Assembly: GCA_018340805.1 (NCBI GenBank)
Contig: JACMZG010001863.1
Coordinates: forward strand, 27,304,342-27,368,341
Direction of reading: 5' to 3'
Source of the DNA: Microvelia longipes
Lineage: Eukaryota > Arthropoda > Insecta > Hemiptera > Veliidae
Length of the DNA stretch: 64,000 nucleotides
Notes under the pieces: model-generated
The model's database searches: none
What the model saw: only the letters and a program-made list of their open reading frames with translations
What the model was told of the DNA's origin: nothing
Translations under genes and position numbers: made by a program
Part shown: positions 46,815 to 58,167 of the stretch, piece after piece
Numbering within the stretch: the stretch's first letter is position 1
How the letters are laid out: each line of letters opens with the position of its first letter

Positions 46815-49741
46815 CTATTCAATTAATTTTTAATTAGTAAGTTTTAATTGTATACCTGATTATTGCATTGACTGTCTATAATTATACAGAAATTTATATG
46901 TATGCAAATAAAAATATTATTTGTTCAGAAACGAGCTTATAAAATGCAACATTAAAATTAAAACAAAAATTAATTTGTTCACTGCTTATTTGCTTAATAC
47001 AGGCGGTTCAAAACAATGGTTATGAATTCCCTTTTAGTGGTCGAACCTGCTTCATTGAACTAATAATACAATTTATGGTACCTATATAAGTACCATATAA
47101 TATATATGATGAGAGCAAATGCTCTCATCACATATTATATATGGAATTTACAATTAACATCTAAAATCAAAAGTTTAACATCACAGACATTTAATTTTAT
47201 AAAAAAAATCAAGTTTTGTGGATTTACCGTAAAAATATTAATAAGGGAAGTATAGTTTAAAATTTTTCACGACACAAGATGAAAATTAATGAAGAAATAT
47301 AATTACTAAAAATAAATTTTAAAGTAATAATAAACTTGACATTAAAGAGAGTATAGTAAGTAAATTATATATTAAGATGACATGATAAGATTATGTACTA
47401 TAACATTCTCCTGCATACAAAACAAAGTTTACAAAAAAGATCAATTATTAAAAACTTCAACTTGAATATATTAAAGGTAACCACTATAAGGCCCTACCCT
47501 GTAACATCAGCAAGTCCTTTATTAGAGGTAGTTCTCAACTCGAGATACTTGAAGACAAGAGAATAAAGTTAAACTCCAAAATCCTCTTTTTTATACATAC
47601 ATTAAACATGAGTTAGAAAACTTGGTAGACATCACTAGTGCTAACGACAAACTTTTAGATAACTCAAGGCAAAGATATAAGACAGTAACCACATAACTTT
47701 AGCAAGTTTATAAATTAATATTAAATATTACTCTATTATAAACATTTCATTAAATTACTTACAGGAAATATAATATCTATAAAATGAAAATACGGAAGCG
47801 AATAAAGTTTGGTTCTCTTTCAGCATTAGAGATTACAACAAAGTGGATGCAATGATACAAAAGTGATTAATGAATGCTAAGATAAAATTATAATTTAGCA
47901 ATTTAATGAAATAAGATATAAATATAAATAGAAAACAAAAAAATGGATATGAATGGAATAAGATATAAATTATTAGTTCAAATAAAAATAAAACATAAAT
48001 AAAAAATTATTAAATTTATTTTTACACTATTTATTGCTATGTAATTATTTTATGAAATAAAGAATATTTTTATCATTATTAAGAGGCTTTTGTTTAGTGA
48101 CGTATTCCTTTAAAAACTTTAAATTCAAACATTAAGAGCAATCTGTACTCAGTTCAATGACTTCAACTTAAAATTCATTATGAAATAAAGAACGGGACAG
48201 AGGGAACAAAGCCAAAAAGAAAAACTTAGAAACAAAGTTTCACTGGGCTTAAAATTAATTCTTTAGAAATCAATAAAGAATAATTTAGATTAATAGTATA
48301 ATTTTAATAAAAGCTAAGGGACCAAGTTCTAAATTTATTAGGCCTTATGTTTACATCCAATAAAAGATATTTTAGAAGTAAAAAGTTAAAAATCTTTTCC
48401 AATATTAATAATGGAAAAAAGAAGTCAAGTTTGGCAGGAATTAGAACAAAATGTCTGAGAAGAAAGGAAAGGATAGCGAGAATTAAAATATACTCTTATA
48501 AAAGAAAAAAACTATAAAGAAAGCCAAAGGAAAAAAGAGGGGGGCTAACTGCGGTGCCAAGAGTCTTCTAGAGGCGTCTTTCTAATCAGGCTTGGACCTC
48601 ACCCAAAAATCCATAGGGTTTTCCCTTTACGAAATAGCATTGAATAAGGGCGGAGAAATGGTGTCTTCTTGCAAAAAGGGTTACGAAATCAAGATTTTCC
48701 TGCAAAAGGACCTTTGGAGTTATTTCAAGCCAAGAGAAAATACTTGCAGAACCTTTACATAGTACAACTTTATCAAAACCCTTAGGAAAAGCCAGGAGTT
48801 AAGAGTCGAGGATCCATCTTAAACATTTTTCTCTACTTTACTTCTTACTCTTAAAAGTGTTGTAGAAGAAGAGGAGTAAGATTTCCCTTGATAAATTCTA
48901 ACTGCCCTTCTCTCTTTCCCCTCTTCTCTTTATCTTTTATTTTTGTATTTTTACACTTTTGGATATAAAGAAAAGATGATGATATTTTCTTTTTCCGAGG
49001 CAATATGTTTCTTAGACGATAAAACATAAAGATTTTCTTTTAGAAAAACAGAAGTATATCTTTGATAAAAATTCTTAAATATTTTTTCTTAAGAAAACAA
49101 ATGATAAAATACAATTTAAGGAGAAACATAATGCTCTAAACTTATAACTGTAATTATCTTTTTTTTTAATTAAATTTATATAGATCGGAAATACTAAACA
49201 ACCAAGTAATTATTGCGCAACAATGTAATAAAAATTAAGGAATCCTTATGAGTCAGTACTTCTCTCAAGTTAATAACTACTTAACATAAATATAAAAACC
49301 ATTAAAAATAGTTTCATGACATTTAATATATTTTATTTATTTATTTTTTGCTTTTATGAATATACCTAAAAAATTGTTGGTAAAATTCCTTATTCTTATA
49401 AATAAAATTTAAAACATTTATATTTAATACAATAGTAATTAAACGAGTACCGACTTTTTAGTATAAAGAAACAATTCTCTATCCCCACAAAAAACATTAG
49501 AATAATTCACTCAATTAAATAAATGGAAGCAATGAGACAGTTTAATGCGTCGACATAATATCTAATAATAAAATAATGCTTAGAGAAGAAAAACATTAAT
49601 GGTATACATCATATCTTTCCATAATAGAAAAGCCAAAAAGCCACAATCATGCAAAATGTATCCTTTCATATTATTAACGATGGTTTTTACAATTTCTAGT
49701 TGAATATTATCATAGGGGCATTTGTAGGGTAGATGTCCCTT
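46815..49741. other. AT-rich non-coding stretch
   Basis: Apart from the overlapping hairpins at 47074-47144, nothing is recognised. The 48540-48820 patch is GC-richer (about 42% by eye) but riddled with stops in all frames. Confidence 0.4.
47074..47144. repeat. Two overlapping hairpins
   Basis: TATGGTAC (47074-47081) pairs perfectly with GTACCATA (47090-47097). Overlapping it, 47093-47117 pairs with 47120-47144 across a 2-base spacer; the inner 10 bp GATGAGAGCA/TGCTCTCATC is perfect and the outer AT-rich part has three mismatches. The two stems are mutually exclusive, since they share 47093-47097, so an RNA copy could switch between them. Function is unknown. The long stem has pre-miRNA-like arm length but a 2-base loop, which is against a miRNA. 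Confidence 0.75.
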
Positions 49742-49956
49742 TTATTTTACTACTGTGTCACTTTTTATGCCTCTCTTTCCATATATAGTACTTGAAATAC
49801 TACTATCAAAAGATACTGAGTAGAGTGAAAATCTCTTTTCATAGTATTTTCTACTGTTATCCACTACCATTTTATTTCCAGGCTTAACAAAACTCTCTTT
49901 TTCTAACATCCCAGTAAGCCTAATTACTAACCATCCATTATCTTTTATCATAGCCA
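49742..49956 (-). other. Candidate terminal exon, unrecognised
   Basis: The minus-strand frame is open from a stop at about 49976 and ends in TAA at 49742-49744. A CAG|TGGCTATG at 49957/49956, preceded by a modest pyrimidine run, could be an acceptor, and an ATG lies at 49951. The residues are varied and protein-like (DNGWLVIRLTGMLEKESFVK, then PGNKMVVDNSRKYYEKRFS). No domain is recognised. It is one of the better coding candidates here, but without homology it remains a guess. Confidence 0.25.
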
Positions 49957-51308
49957 CTGAAACTCCGAAGGGTATTTACTTGCACACTCTCTCGGTATAT
50001 GTAATTGAGAATAATGGTAATTACTTTTTGATTCATTGTAATTATTTTATACGGTTCCTCTTTTTCTATACAACCTACACCTCTTACCTTAACCCTCACT
50101 CACTAATTTTAATTAATGGTTATTGAGGAAAAATTAATTATAGAGAGTAATGGAAAACGAGAGGACTATTTTCGTGGGATAATATAAAAGATACTTTTCC
50201 TTGAATTTTTACACCTCAACATCAAAAAATACCCTTCAATAAAACTAAGGGGTCTTCGGCCCTTAGGGTTTTAGGCGGCTTCGCGTCTCTGACGCTCGAA
50301 AAATGTCATTCTAAATGTTAAAATTATGTTTTAATAGACAAATACAAATAAAATAGTTTAAACAGACCAATCTGAAATGATTAAAACTATTTTTAAAACG
50401 TCAAGGGGCTAAACTATACAACGACTCATATTCTGCTTGAAAAATAATTAATATGAAATGACTAAAATGTCAAGACTTTAGTGGAGTGAAATAAATAATC
50501 GATACATAAAATATTCTCTCCACAAAATTCATTGGAGTGAAGACCTGTTCGGAGGAGTAACTTTGATATTGAACTATTTTAATCTGCCTAAATCAAATAG
50601 TTAAACAAACTTTAATTTGATTTAGTAGATAGGAAACTAATACTGAATTCTCAGTAAAATTATTTAATAAATTAGGAAGAAATCTTGCGGAGAAGTAGAT
50701 AAAACAGTAAACTAAAGGAAGTTAAACTTCTCTCAAGACGCTACCTACATTTTGAAGGATATCTTAAGGTAAGTCGATTTATAGCAGGACTAATGGACCA
50801 TTATTGGAAACCATCGTTATCCGATTAAGATTACCCCCTAGGTTTTCAGCAAGGATAAGCACTATGACGATATCCCCTAAAGGGCCTGTCTATACTTGAT
50901 TCTCCACTGACCCGACTAATTCCCAGAGTATTAGGCTCTCAGCTCTTCTCTCTCCCAAAGGGAAACCGTCTCAGCTCCTATATATTAATAAATTCTAACT
51001 CGCTCTTCCGGTATTTCGACTCTTGGATAAGAGTAGTCTACTCAAGTCCAACGTTTAATAGGTTTTCGAGGGAGTGCTATTAAACTTGCAGTACCTATTA
51101 ACCTTTAGCTTGATACCTTTACATCATGGCATCATTCCTTTCTCATCCATAATACTTCCTCATTTAAGTATTTAATTTAAAGAGCCCCTGAAACCTCGTA
51201 GTAAATTATACTCTCGTTAGTAATCCTTACAAATGAAAGTTCACTACAAAGCAAATCATGGCCTATCTATTATATTTGATAATATTGATTCCTTAGTTAT
51301 ATTTATAG
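49957..51308. other. Spacer with a UUCG-type hairpin
   Basis: CTAAGGGG...CCCTTAG around C(TTCG)G at 50245-50266 is followed by GGCGGCTTCGCGTC, a small GC-rich structured patch like that at 28.8 kb. The 50800-51080 stretch is less AT-rich but has no readable frame. Confidence 0.45.
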
Positions 51309-51536
51309 TTAAGACAAATATAAGTGTTTATTTAAAAAAAACTTGGTGAGAGTGCATTGTGATAACAGTCTAGTTTGGTGGGGCGACTTTTTCGTGCTTT
51401 CGTAATAAACCAATTCACAGGTTTTCATGCTAATAAATCGTAAGAGATTCTCTACATTCTCTTGCAATGTAAGAGAGGACCGCATTTTTAATGCGCTCGA
51501 GGAATCACAATCCATAGAATAGACCCATATCCTCAT
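51309..51536 (-). CDS. Unrecognised 75-residue ATG frame
   Basis: The frame starts with ATG (51534-51536, complement) and ends at 51309. Its N-terminal two-thirds looks protein-like (MRIWVYSMDCDSSSALKMRS, then SLTLQENVENLLRFISMKTC). The C-terminal tail FFLNKHLYLS is typical of AT-rich noise. No good splice donor is present inside it. It lies 1.4 kb upstream, in the same orientation, of the candidate exon at 49742-49956, so the two could belong to one gene, but nothing demonstrates it. Confidence 0.2.
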   Translation of the reverse strand: MRIWVYSMDCDSSSALKMRSSLTLQENVENLLRFISMKTCELVYYESTKKSPHQTRLLSQCTLTKFFLNKHLYLS

Positions 51537-54500
51537 GTGTAAAGAGCAATTGTCTTCACTGGTAGGTTGAGTAATTTCTTTTCAATAGATTTAATCATAA
51601 GTCATTATTTAGTTGTTTTCTTAGGCTTACTTAGGAAACCAATCAGTTATAATACGACACACGGCTAAAATCAGTTGACAGCGTAGGAAAATAATGCAAG
51701 GGAGCCAATGAGGTTAGTCCTGGATGTTAAATCACGCTCTCAATTTCAAATTAGCCAGTCTTATTGGTTGTAAAAATTTTAATAAAACAAATTTTTGGTT
51801 TACTTCAAAATTGACAAACAAAGTCAAACTTACTCGTGCATCCGCTAAGGAAGAAAATTATATCACAGCCAATTAGTATGATGTAACGCCTGCAACATAA
51901 AAAAATAAAATAATTAAAACTAAATTTAACCAACACATGATTATTAATTTTTATAAAGAGACATTTTATAATAAATTCTATATTTCATTGTCTATTAAAA
52001 TTTAAGATTCACTAAATAAAATACGTCAACTATATTTATAAACTAAATATGTCCACTTCAAAGAACTATAAAAACTTTTAAACTCTATCAATATTGCTGT
52101 AAAATAAAAAAAAATAGATTTAAAGCTTCAATATTAGACAAGAAATGCTTTTCTACAAGGACAATAGAAATATTTATTTATTTACAACCTCAACATTTTA
52201 TTTTACATAAAAAAGATAAATATAACTCATTCGTCACTTTTTTATAAAAGTGCTTCACTTAAAAAATAAAAAATAAGCGACGCTTATAATGCTTGACGTT
52301 CTTAACTCGAGAGAAAAAAATACTGTTTCAGAAAGAAAAAAAAGGAGAGTCTGAGTTTTCAGTAATCCTTAGAAAACTTACGCCCTCGATGAAGTTAATG
52401 GAAAGAGCCTTTTTTCTAAGGCTTTTTCTCGAAAACTCCAAGTCTAGCTCTTATATAAGTTTAGAAGGGAGTTGCCGGACTAATTGCTATTAATTAATCA
52501 AACCTGGAGTATAAATCCCTACCGTCCCTTTATTTTTCACCGCTAAGTTTTCCTTTAGACTTTTCGTCGACGTTACTTAGGATCTTGCCCTATTCGGTCC
52601 TATTTCATTTTACAGTCTGGTCTCGTCGGTTTAGGGTCGGTGGCTTTCACCTAGTAGTTATTTAGGAATCTTTTTTAAGAGTAAGTGAAAAAGAGTCATG
52701 ATTATAAAAGTATAGAAAGAGGAAGGAAAAATCGTTTAATAAATAACCTTGGTTAACGCTTTGCCTTCACTTTTCCTTTTCCTTCCATCTCATACCTATG
52801 TTATGAAGAGAGATGGTAGATTTTCCCAAAATATATATTTAAACAGAAAAATAGTAAAGGCTAAATGAGTGTTGCGCTGCGAAAACTCTACGGAACATCT
52901 AGGTGAGACTGTCAAGTATCTACAATACCTTAGTGTAATTCATCATAACATAACAGCATTCAACTATTCTGTTATGAACATCCAGAAGAGATATTTGAAG
53001 AGAAAATAAATTTATTTTTTCCATGAAGGAAGTTTCTAGCTTATTCCATGGAAAAAATGTAAAATTTATTTTTATTTTCCCTCATTTGAGTATGTAGAAA
53101 AAGTATTATGTTCGCAAAAAAATTCAAAATTGGAGTTTCATCTAAATCATTAGTTTCAGGTGTTTTAAGACCCATAAACAGCAAATGATAAATTAAGTAG
53201 AAATTGATGAATAATAAAAAATGATAAAAGAAATATACTAGAAATAACACATACACACCAAAAGTAATACACCAGTTATCATACCAATAACTGGTAGGTT
53301 TGACATCAGTTATAGGTTACAACTAGGCTTCTTATTTTACTTATGAACGCCCGATAGAATGCAACATACACTGCCATTTCTATATACTTATATTTTTTTA
53401 AGTAACAATGCCTATACTTATACCCCATGCTCTTAGTGGATTTCCTTTGATATTATTCTATTATTAAAGTCTGACAAAAAGATTTATTATTTATTTAGTT
53501 CAATCATAGGCACATAAGAAATAAAAACATTTTTATTTTGTATTTCCCTCACGAAAAAACTATATTTATAATAAAAATCAATAAGTAATTTTCATTTTTT
53601 ATCAAAGACATGAAAAAACAGCGCATTGTAGGACACGAAGAAATTGCTTTTGAATACGACTGTAGATTCTTTTATTTTTCAAAGCCATTGTGATTTTTTC
53701 TAAAAGTTTAAAGGAAGAAACATTTTTTAGGGAAAGTTTTTGTTGTTTTTTACACCCCTTCTGATGTTCTTGTTTTTCTTGCTTTTTTTCTTCTTGTTCT
53801 TCAGCGCTAGTGTTTATATGAAGTAAAAAGGTCGTTATACATTGTTGTCACGTTTGTTAAAAAGGCGCCAAGTTACAGTTGTTCAGTTTTTCTTTATATA
53901 CATTTTTGTCAGAGCTTAAAATCATAAATGATGTGTCAGCAATAAAATATGAAATTAGTGCCAATAGATGTTTGGTTCTATGTAATTAATAATATAGGTC
54001 ATGTTTTTACAAGTTGACTTCTGCAACCATTTTATACGTAACTGTAAATAACATAAGCATAGATTTACTTCAAAATATTTACATGCCCGTTTATCTATAG
54101 CTTGGTATAGTGATCATACCATATTGGTAAATAGTATACTAAAAGAAAAATTACCGGTATTATATAAAACGCATATTAGGGTAGTCATAGTTAATACAAC
54201 AGCTGATCTAATACACGCTTATACCCCAGGTTAATATAGTATCGACAATAAACATAGAATTACTAAAAAGTATATTTATCGAGAGTAAATAAAAAGTGTA
54301 AAGACAATTTTCAGCAAAAAGAAAAAATAACAGAAGGACAGGAAAAAGGTTGAAAACGCCTGGGAGGGCATTAAACCGGAAACAATAAGAGGTCAAAAAG
54401 AGAGCTAAATAATGACAAACTCTAACAGAAAGGGTCACTGGGTCAAAAAGCAACAAGAGCCACACTCTATACCTGGAAACAAATTAAAAGTAAAAAAAAC

Positions 54501-54619
54501 CTGCAATGTAGTAAGTTCAAACACAACGCTGATTAAAGGACACACGTGCTGCTATCCCCCTACCCTGATAATGTTGGAAATTAAATTTTAAAGATGCTGA
54601 GACAACTAAACGGTCAAAT
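51537..54619. other. AT-rich non-coding stretch
   Basis: A hairpin ACCAGTTAT/ATAACTGGT lies at 53270-53294. Several hydrophobic frames (for example 54208-54465 minus and 53041-53256 minus) are typical of AT-rich DNA and are not accepted as genes. Confidence 0.4.
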
Positions 54620-54772
54620 ATGTTTTACTCTACACATCTCAACGTGTACTACATCTCCAAATATGATTCCTTAACTGAAGTAATTATGCCCCTAAACGAG
54701 CAACCAACGCAAGTCAAAATGAAGTTAACTATACCTATGAAAAATGAAGATCTCACTATATACCAATTTTAA
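54620..54772 (+). CDS. Unrecognised 50-residue ATG frame
   Basis: ATG at 54620 opens a 50-codon frame ending TAA at 54770-54772. The frame is open a further 17 codons upstream of the ATG (to a TAA near 54567). The composition is polar and varied (YDSLTEVIMPLNEQPTQVKM). A strong donor string CAG|GTAAGTAA follows the stop by 3 bp, which would fit an intron in a 3' UTR or coincidence. No family is recognised. Confidence 0.15.
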   Translation: MFYSTHLNVYYISKYDSLTEVIMPLNEQPTQVKMKLTIPMKNEDLTIYQF

Positions 54773-55205
54773 ACAGGTAAGTAATTAATGTAACATCACA
54801 CATTTATACAGAATAAATTACATATATAAATCTAATTATAAAAGCAAAATTAAATAGTTAATTCAAAAACGGGTACGAAATACCTCGGTACTTTTTCTCA
54901 CAACTTCGTATTTGCTTTGCTTGTTTTCAAAATGTAAAGATTGCCTGAAGTTTGAGGCGGTATTACATTGGTCTTGCTATGCTCGACCTCAGAAATAAAA
55001 TGTAACCAAATTTATAGGCTGTTATAACTTAAATCAATTAAAGCTTAGAAAAGTAATAAACCAAAGAGCCACTTGATCAAATAATACAGAAAATAGTTGT
55101 ATACTATATTTAAGGAACCTTTAAAAAGCTGTGGTCATACATGGTAGCTTAGTTTTTTATAATTTTTAATTTTCATAAGAATATTAAAAATTATACCAAT
55201 CACAT
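54773..55205. other. AT-rich spacer
   Basis: Nothing supportable was seen. Confidence 0.4.
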
Positions 55206-55680
55206 CACCTGAGAAAGATTGCTGAGTTATCAGGAACAGCTGGTCAACCAGGGAAACGACTGTAGCGCTAAGTGGCCACTACGGACTACTTTTTACGGTG
55301 GTGACAGCGTCAATGCAGATGAAGACTCTGCACGTTTCGCTTCCACTTAGGTAAGCAAATTCGGTGATGAAAATCCAAAGTTCTAAAAACTGAACTGCAT
55401 CAGTTGTGTAAAGCATTATGTCATATATGCCATAATGACTTTATCATCTACTTAGACCCGATCGCCACCGGAAGACCTAAATCTTAATGAAAATAAACAT
55501 GGAAGCTTATGTAGATTATAACTACACCACTTCTGAGATGTGAAGCTCTAGCCTTTCAAAGGTTCACAAACTTGGTAGCAGCACTCTCACTAAGTTTGAC
55601 TCTACCAAGGAATCACTGGTCAAAAAGATCCTAGACCTTTTTGATAATAATAATAATAATAATAATTATTATTATTATTA
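55206..55680 (+). mobile_element. SINE/LINE-like GC-richer segment with (AAT)n tail
   Basis: From about 55225 the sequence becomes markedly GC-richer (GGTCAACCAGGGAAACGACT, then GTAGCGCTAAGTGGCC) and stays so to about 55620. It then ends in TTTTTGATAATAATAATAAT, a simple-sequence tail typical of SINEs and LINEs. A 40-codon stretch from the start is open in two frames, ending with TAG at the GTAAGC string near 55350, but no reverse transcriptase motif is visible. I interpret it as a retroposon untranslated region or SINE body. A host exon (TTATCAG|GAACAG ... TTAG|GTAAGC) is the alternative. Confidence 0.45.
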
Positions 55681-55749
55681 ATATTATAACCATTATAATT
55701 ATAATATTATAATGGTCATAATAATCCAGGGAAAAGGATTATTATGACC
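55681..55749. repeat. Chain of adjacent perfect hairpins
   Basis: Right after (AAT)n/(ATT)n, which is itself a palindromic run, CCATTATAA (55690-55698) pairs with TTATAATGG (55707-55715). GGTCATAATAATCC (55714-55727) then pairs perfectly over 14 bp with GGATTATTATGACC (55736-55749). Three inverted structures in 110 bp suggest replication slippage or an element end. Confidence 0.8.
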
Positions 55750-55759
55750 TGGACCAATT

Positions 55760-58071
55760 GAGGGGATTGTACAATAGACTTCCAATTGCAGTGCAAATGG
55801 GGTCTATCCTCGACACCAACCCCAATCTTTAATAATAATAATAGCTACACCAATCTTTAAAAAACATTTTACAAAAAAGAAAATGTGCTAAACATAAAAA
55901 CTGTTTAATAAAAAATATTTGTTTTGTATCCTTCATACAAAATGTGCATTAAATTATAATTATAATAAAATTGCATTATTTATTATTAGAAGGTAAAAAA
56001 GTGACAAAGATGTCTTCAATTCACAAAATAATACATCAAAACGCTGAGAGTATATACCGCAAAGAAAAGTATAGGAAAATCTAAAGGTTCTGAAATTTAA
56101 TCCAAGTCGTTGGTTCAGATATATTAAGGTGAAGAGGCATTTAAAGGTATAAAAGGAGCTCTTTTAAAAGGATAGCAATCGTTTTCGATAGCAGTACATC
56201 AGGTTTTAAACTGCCTCATTCAACCCTGTAGGTTGTGTTTGCCTCTGAGAAAGAGTTTAAAGGAAAAGACCTCAATCGAGGCATTACTTACTTCTACAAG
56301 AGTGACCCTACAGCAATCCTTCTAACACTGCACCCACTAGGGGCTAGTTACTAAACTTGTACATGTTTCAGAAAGAACAAAAAACAAATTTAACTTTAAC
56401 TCTGGGGATTAATGATGGAACAGCTAAGTACCAACCAAGCTCACACATAAACATTTTATTATTCGGCCATATCATTTGTAACTTCCTTATTACCTAAAGG
56501 ATCAACCACAATCTAATAGCTTAGAGAGCAGTTAAATTAAATTTACTATTTAGTGGAGCTTCCAGCCTTCCAAACTGTATTTGTAAGACTTGACTCCATT
56601 AGATATAAATCATAGGCTCTTCGAAAATTCGTTAGGGTATAATGCAGGTATTACGATTATGGTTATGAGTAATGTCAATAGCTTGATTTGAAAGTCAAAC
56701 ATAAAAATGAAACGAAGCTTGTGTTTTGAATTTAAATTAGAAATAGAAAATTCTGAAACAACCCTTCAATAAACCATTCTTTGTTAAACATGTAATCAAA
56801 TTTAATAAACATTTTTTTAATAAGATGAATTCCTATTCGTATGTAGAACTCAATCTCGGAAAAACAACATTTTTATCTAATGTAACAAAATGTGGGTCAT
56901 GGTTAATATTGAAATACAGAAAAACTAAGAGCAAAGCTATGAATACAAACACCGTAGGTTATCGATTAATTTTATACAATTCTCTACTCCTTGTTTCAAT
57001 ATTTAATTGATTGGATATGGGAATTGAGGTATTTTCAAAATTGTTTTTTCCCCATTTCCTTCAAGCTACTAATATTTTTCCCTTAATCGCTATTCTGGTA
57101 ATCAAAAAAATTGGGAGATTTTTTTAGGTTTTTGTAATATTGAGGCCGAAAACTCTTTAGATTGGCACTCGTCACATTTTCGATAACCAATTGCCAGGTA
57201 GGAAAAAAAGTTGGCCCCTATATTTCTTTAAACAACATAGACTAAAAAATTGAGTATTAATCAGAAATGGACAGGGAAAAAGGCTGCATTACCCAATTAA
57301 TTGAAAAACTTTTTATATCATAACATTTTTTCAAATTTTGCCTCTTAAACCTTTTAATTGTTTTATTTTTTTTCCATTTGTGTTTTCTATGCTATGCAGA
57401 GCATAATGCAATAAAAGATCACTTTAGTAATACCAAGACCAAGAAGAACAATAAAAAAAAAAGTAATTTGTAAGTATTACAAGGACCAGAAGGTAAACTT
57501 TCTTGACTAAAATTTAAAATGGATCTTATCTTTAATTTGATTAAAGAGATGCGATTTATTATATTTTTTAGGATGATATTTAACGCTTACAGAAATTTAA
57601 ACGAAACAACTACCTTTATGTAAAGGAGCCCAAAAAGCATTTAAAAGAGTAAATTCTCATTTATTTAAGTCGATATCAACAGAGTTTTTAAGTTTATGAG
57701 TGAAAGAAAGAAAGTTGTATAAGAAAACTATTTTCTCAAGAAAAACAGTTCTAAAACGCTCTTTCATTCGTAAAAGACAAGCATAAAAGGTACATATGAA
57801 AGAAAGTTGAAACTAGGACGAAAATCAATCCATTTGGGAAAATAATTATGATAGAGGTCAATGAGGCATCGACAGCTAAGGTTTCGAAAATTCATGAAAC
57901 GCGGAACAATGTGTGAATCAATTTTAAATTCAGTGCGTATGCGCTAAGTTTCATTTTATTGTCAGCTTTGCTTTCTTTAATGACGTGTGTAATTTTTAAA
58001 AAAAAATCGTCAAAAATCAAAGAAATGTCCCATTGAGTTGAACATTGGGATCTTTTTATGTAATAAAGAAC
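55760..58071. other. AT-rich non-coding stretch
   Basis: A GC-richer patch at 56140-56350 has no readable frame. A second short (AAT)n at 55832-55844 may be another retroposon tail. No gene is seen. Confidence 0.4.
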
Positions 58072-58084
58072 TACGTAAAGTTTC

Positions 58085-58167
58085 ATTCCAATACTATGGT
58101 TTTTGTCAGATCACTCACGTTAGTATCGATCGACGTTAGTACCTAGATGGGTGACAGCTGGGAACAA
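58085..58167 (+). pseudogene. 5S rRNA-derived sequence (pseudogene or SINE3-type head)
   Basis: GTTAGTACCTAGATGGGTGA then CAGCTGGGAACA (58135-58166) closely matches the 3' half of animal 5S rRNA, where the reference reads GGTTAGTACTTGGATGGGTG then ACCGCCTGGGAACA. Upstream, GGTTTTTGTCAGATCACTCA (58099-58118) matches the GGTTCTCGTCCGATCACCGA region, and GTTAGTATCGATCGACG matches the box A region with small gaps. The internal control region (box A, intermediate element, box C) is therefore recognisable, but changes in box A and loss of the 5' and 3' ends make it non-functional as rRNA. 5S-derived SINEs (SINE3) are known in animals, and the downstream sequence would be the body. Confidence 0.7.

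Noticed and set aside
54208..54465. 85-residue leucine/phenylalanine-rich minus-strand frame
   Set aside because: Composition is that of reversed A-rich DNA, the start is not ATG, and no family is recognised.
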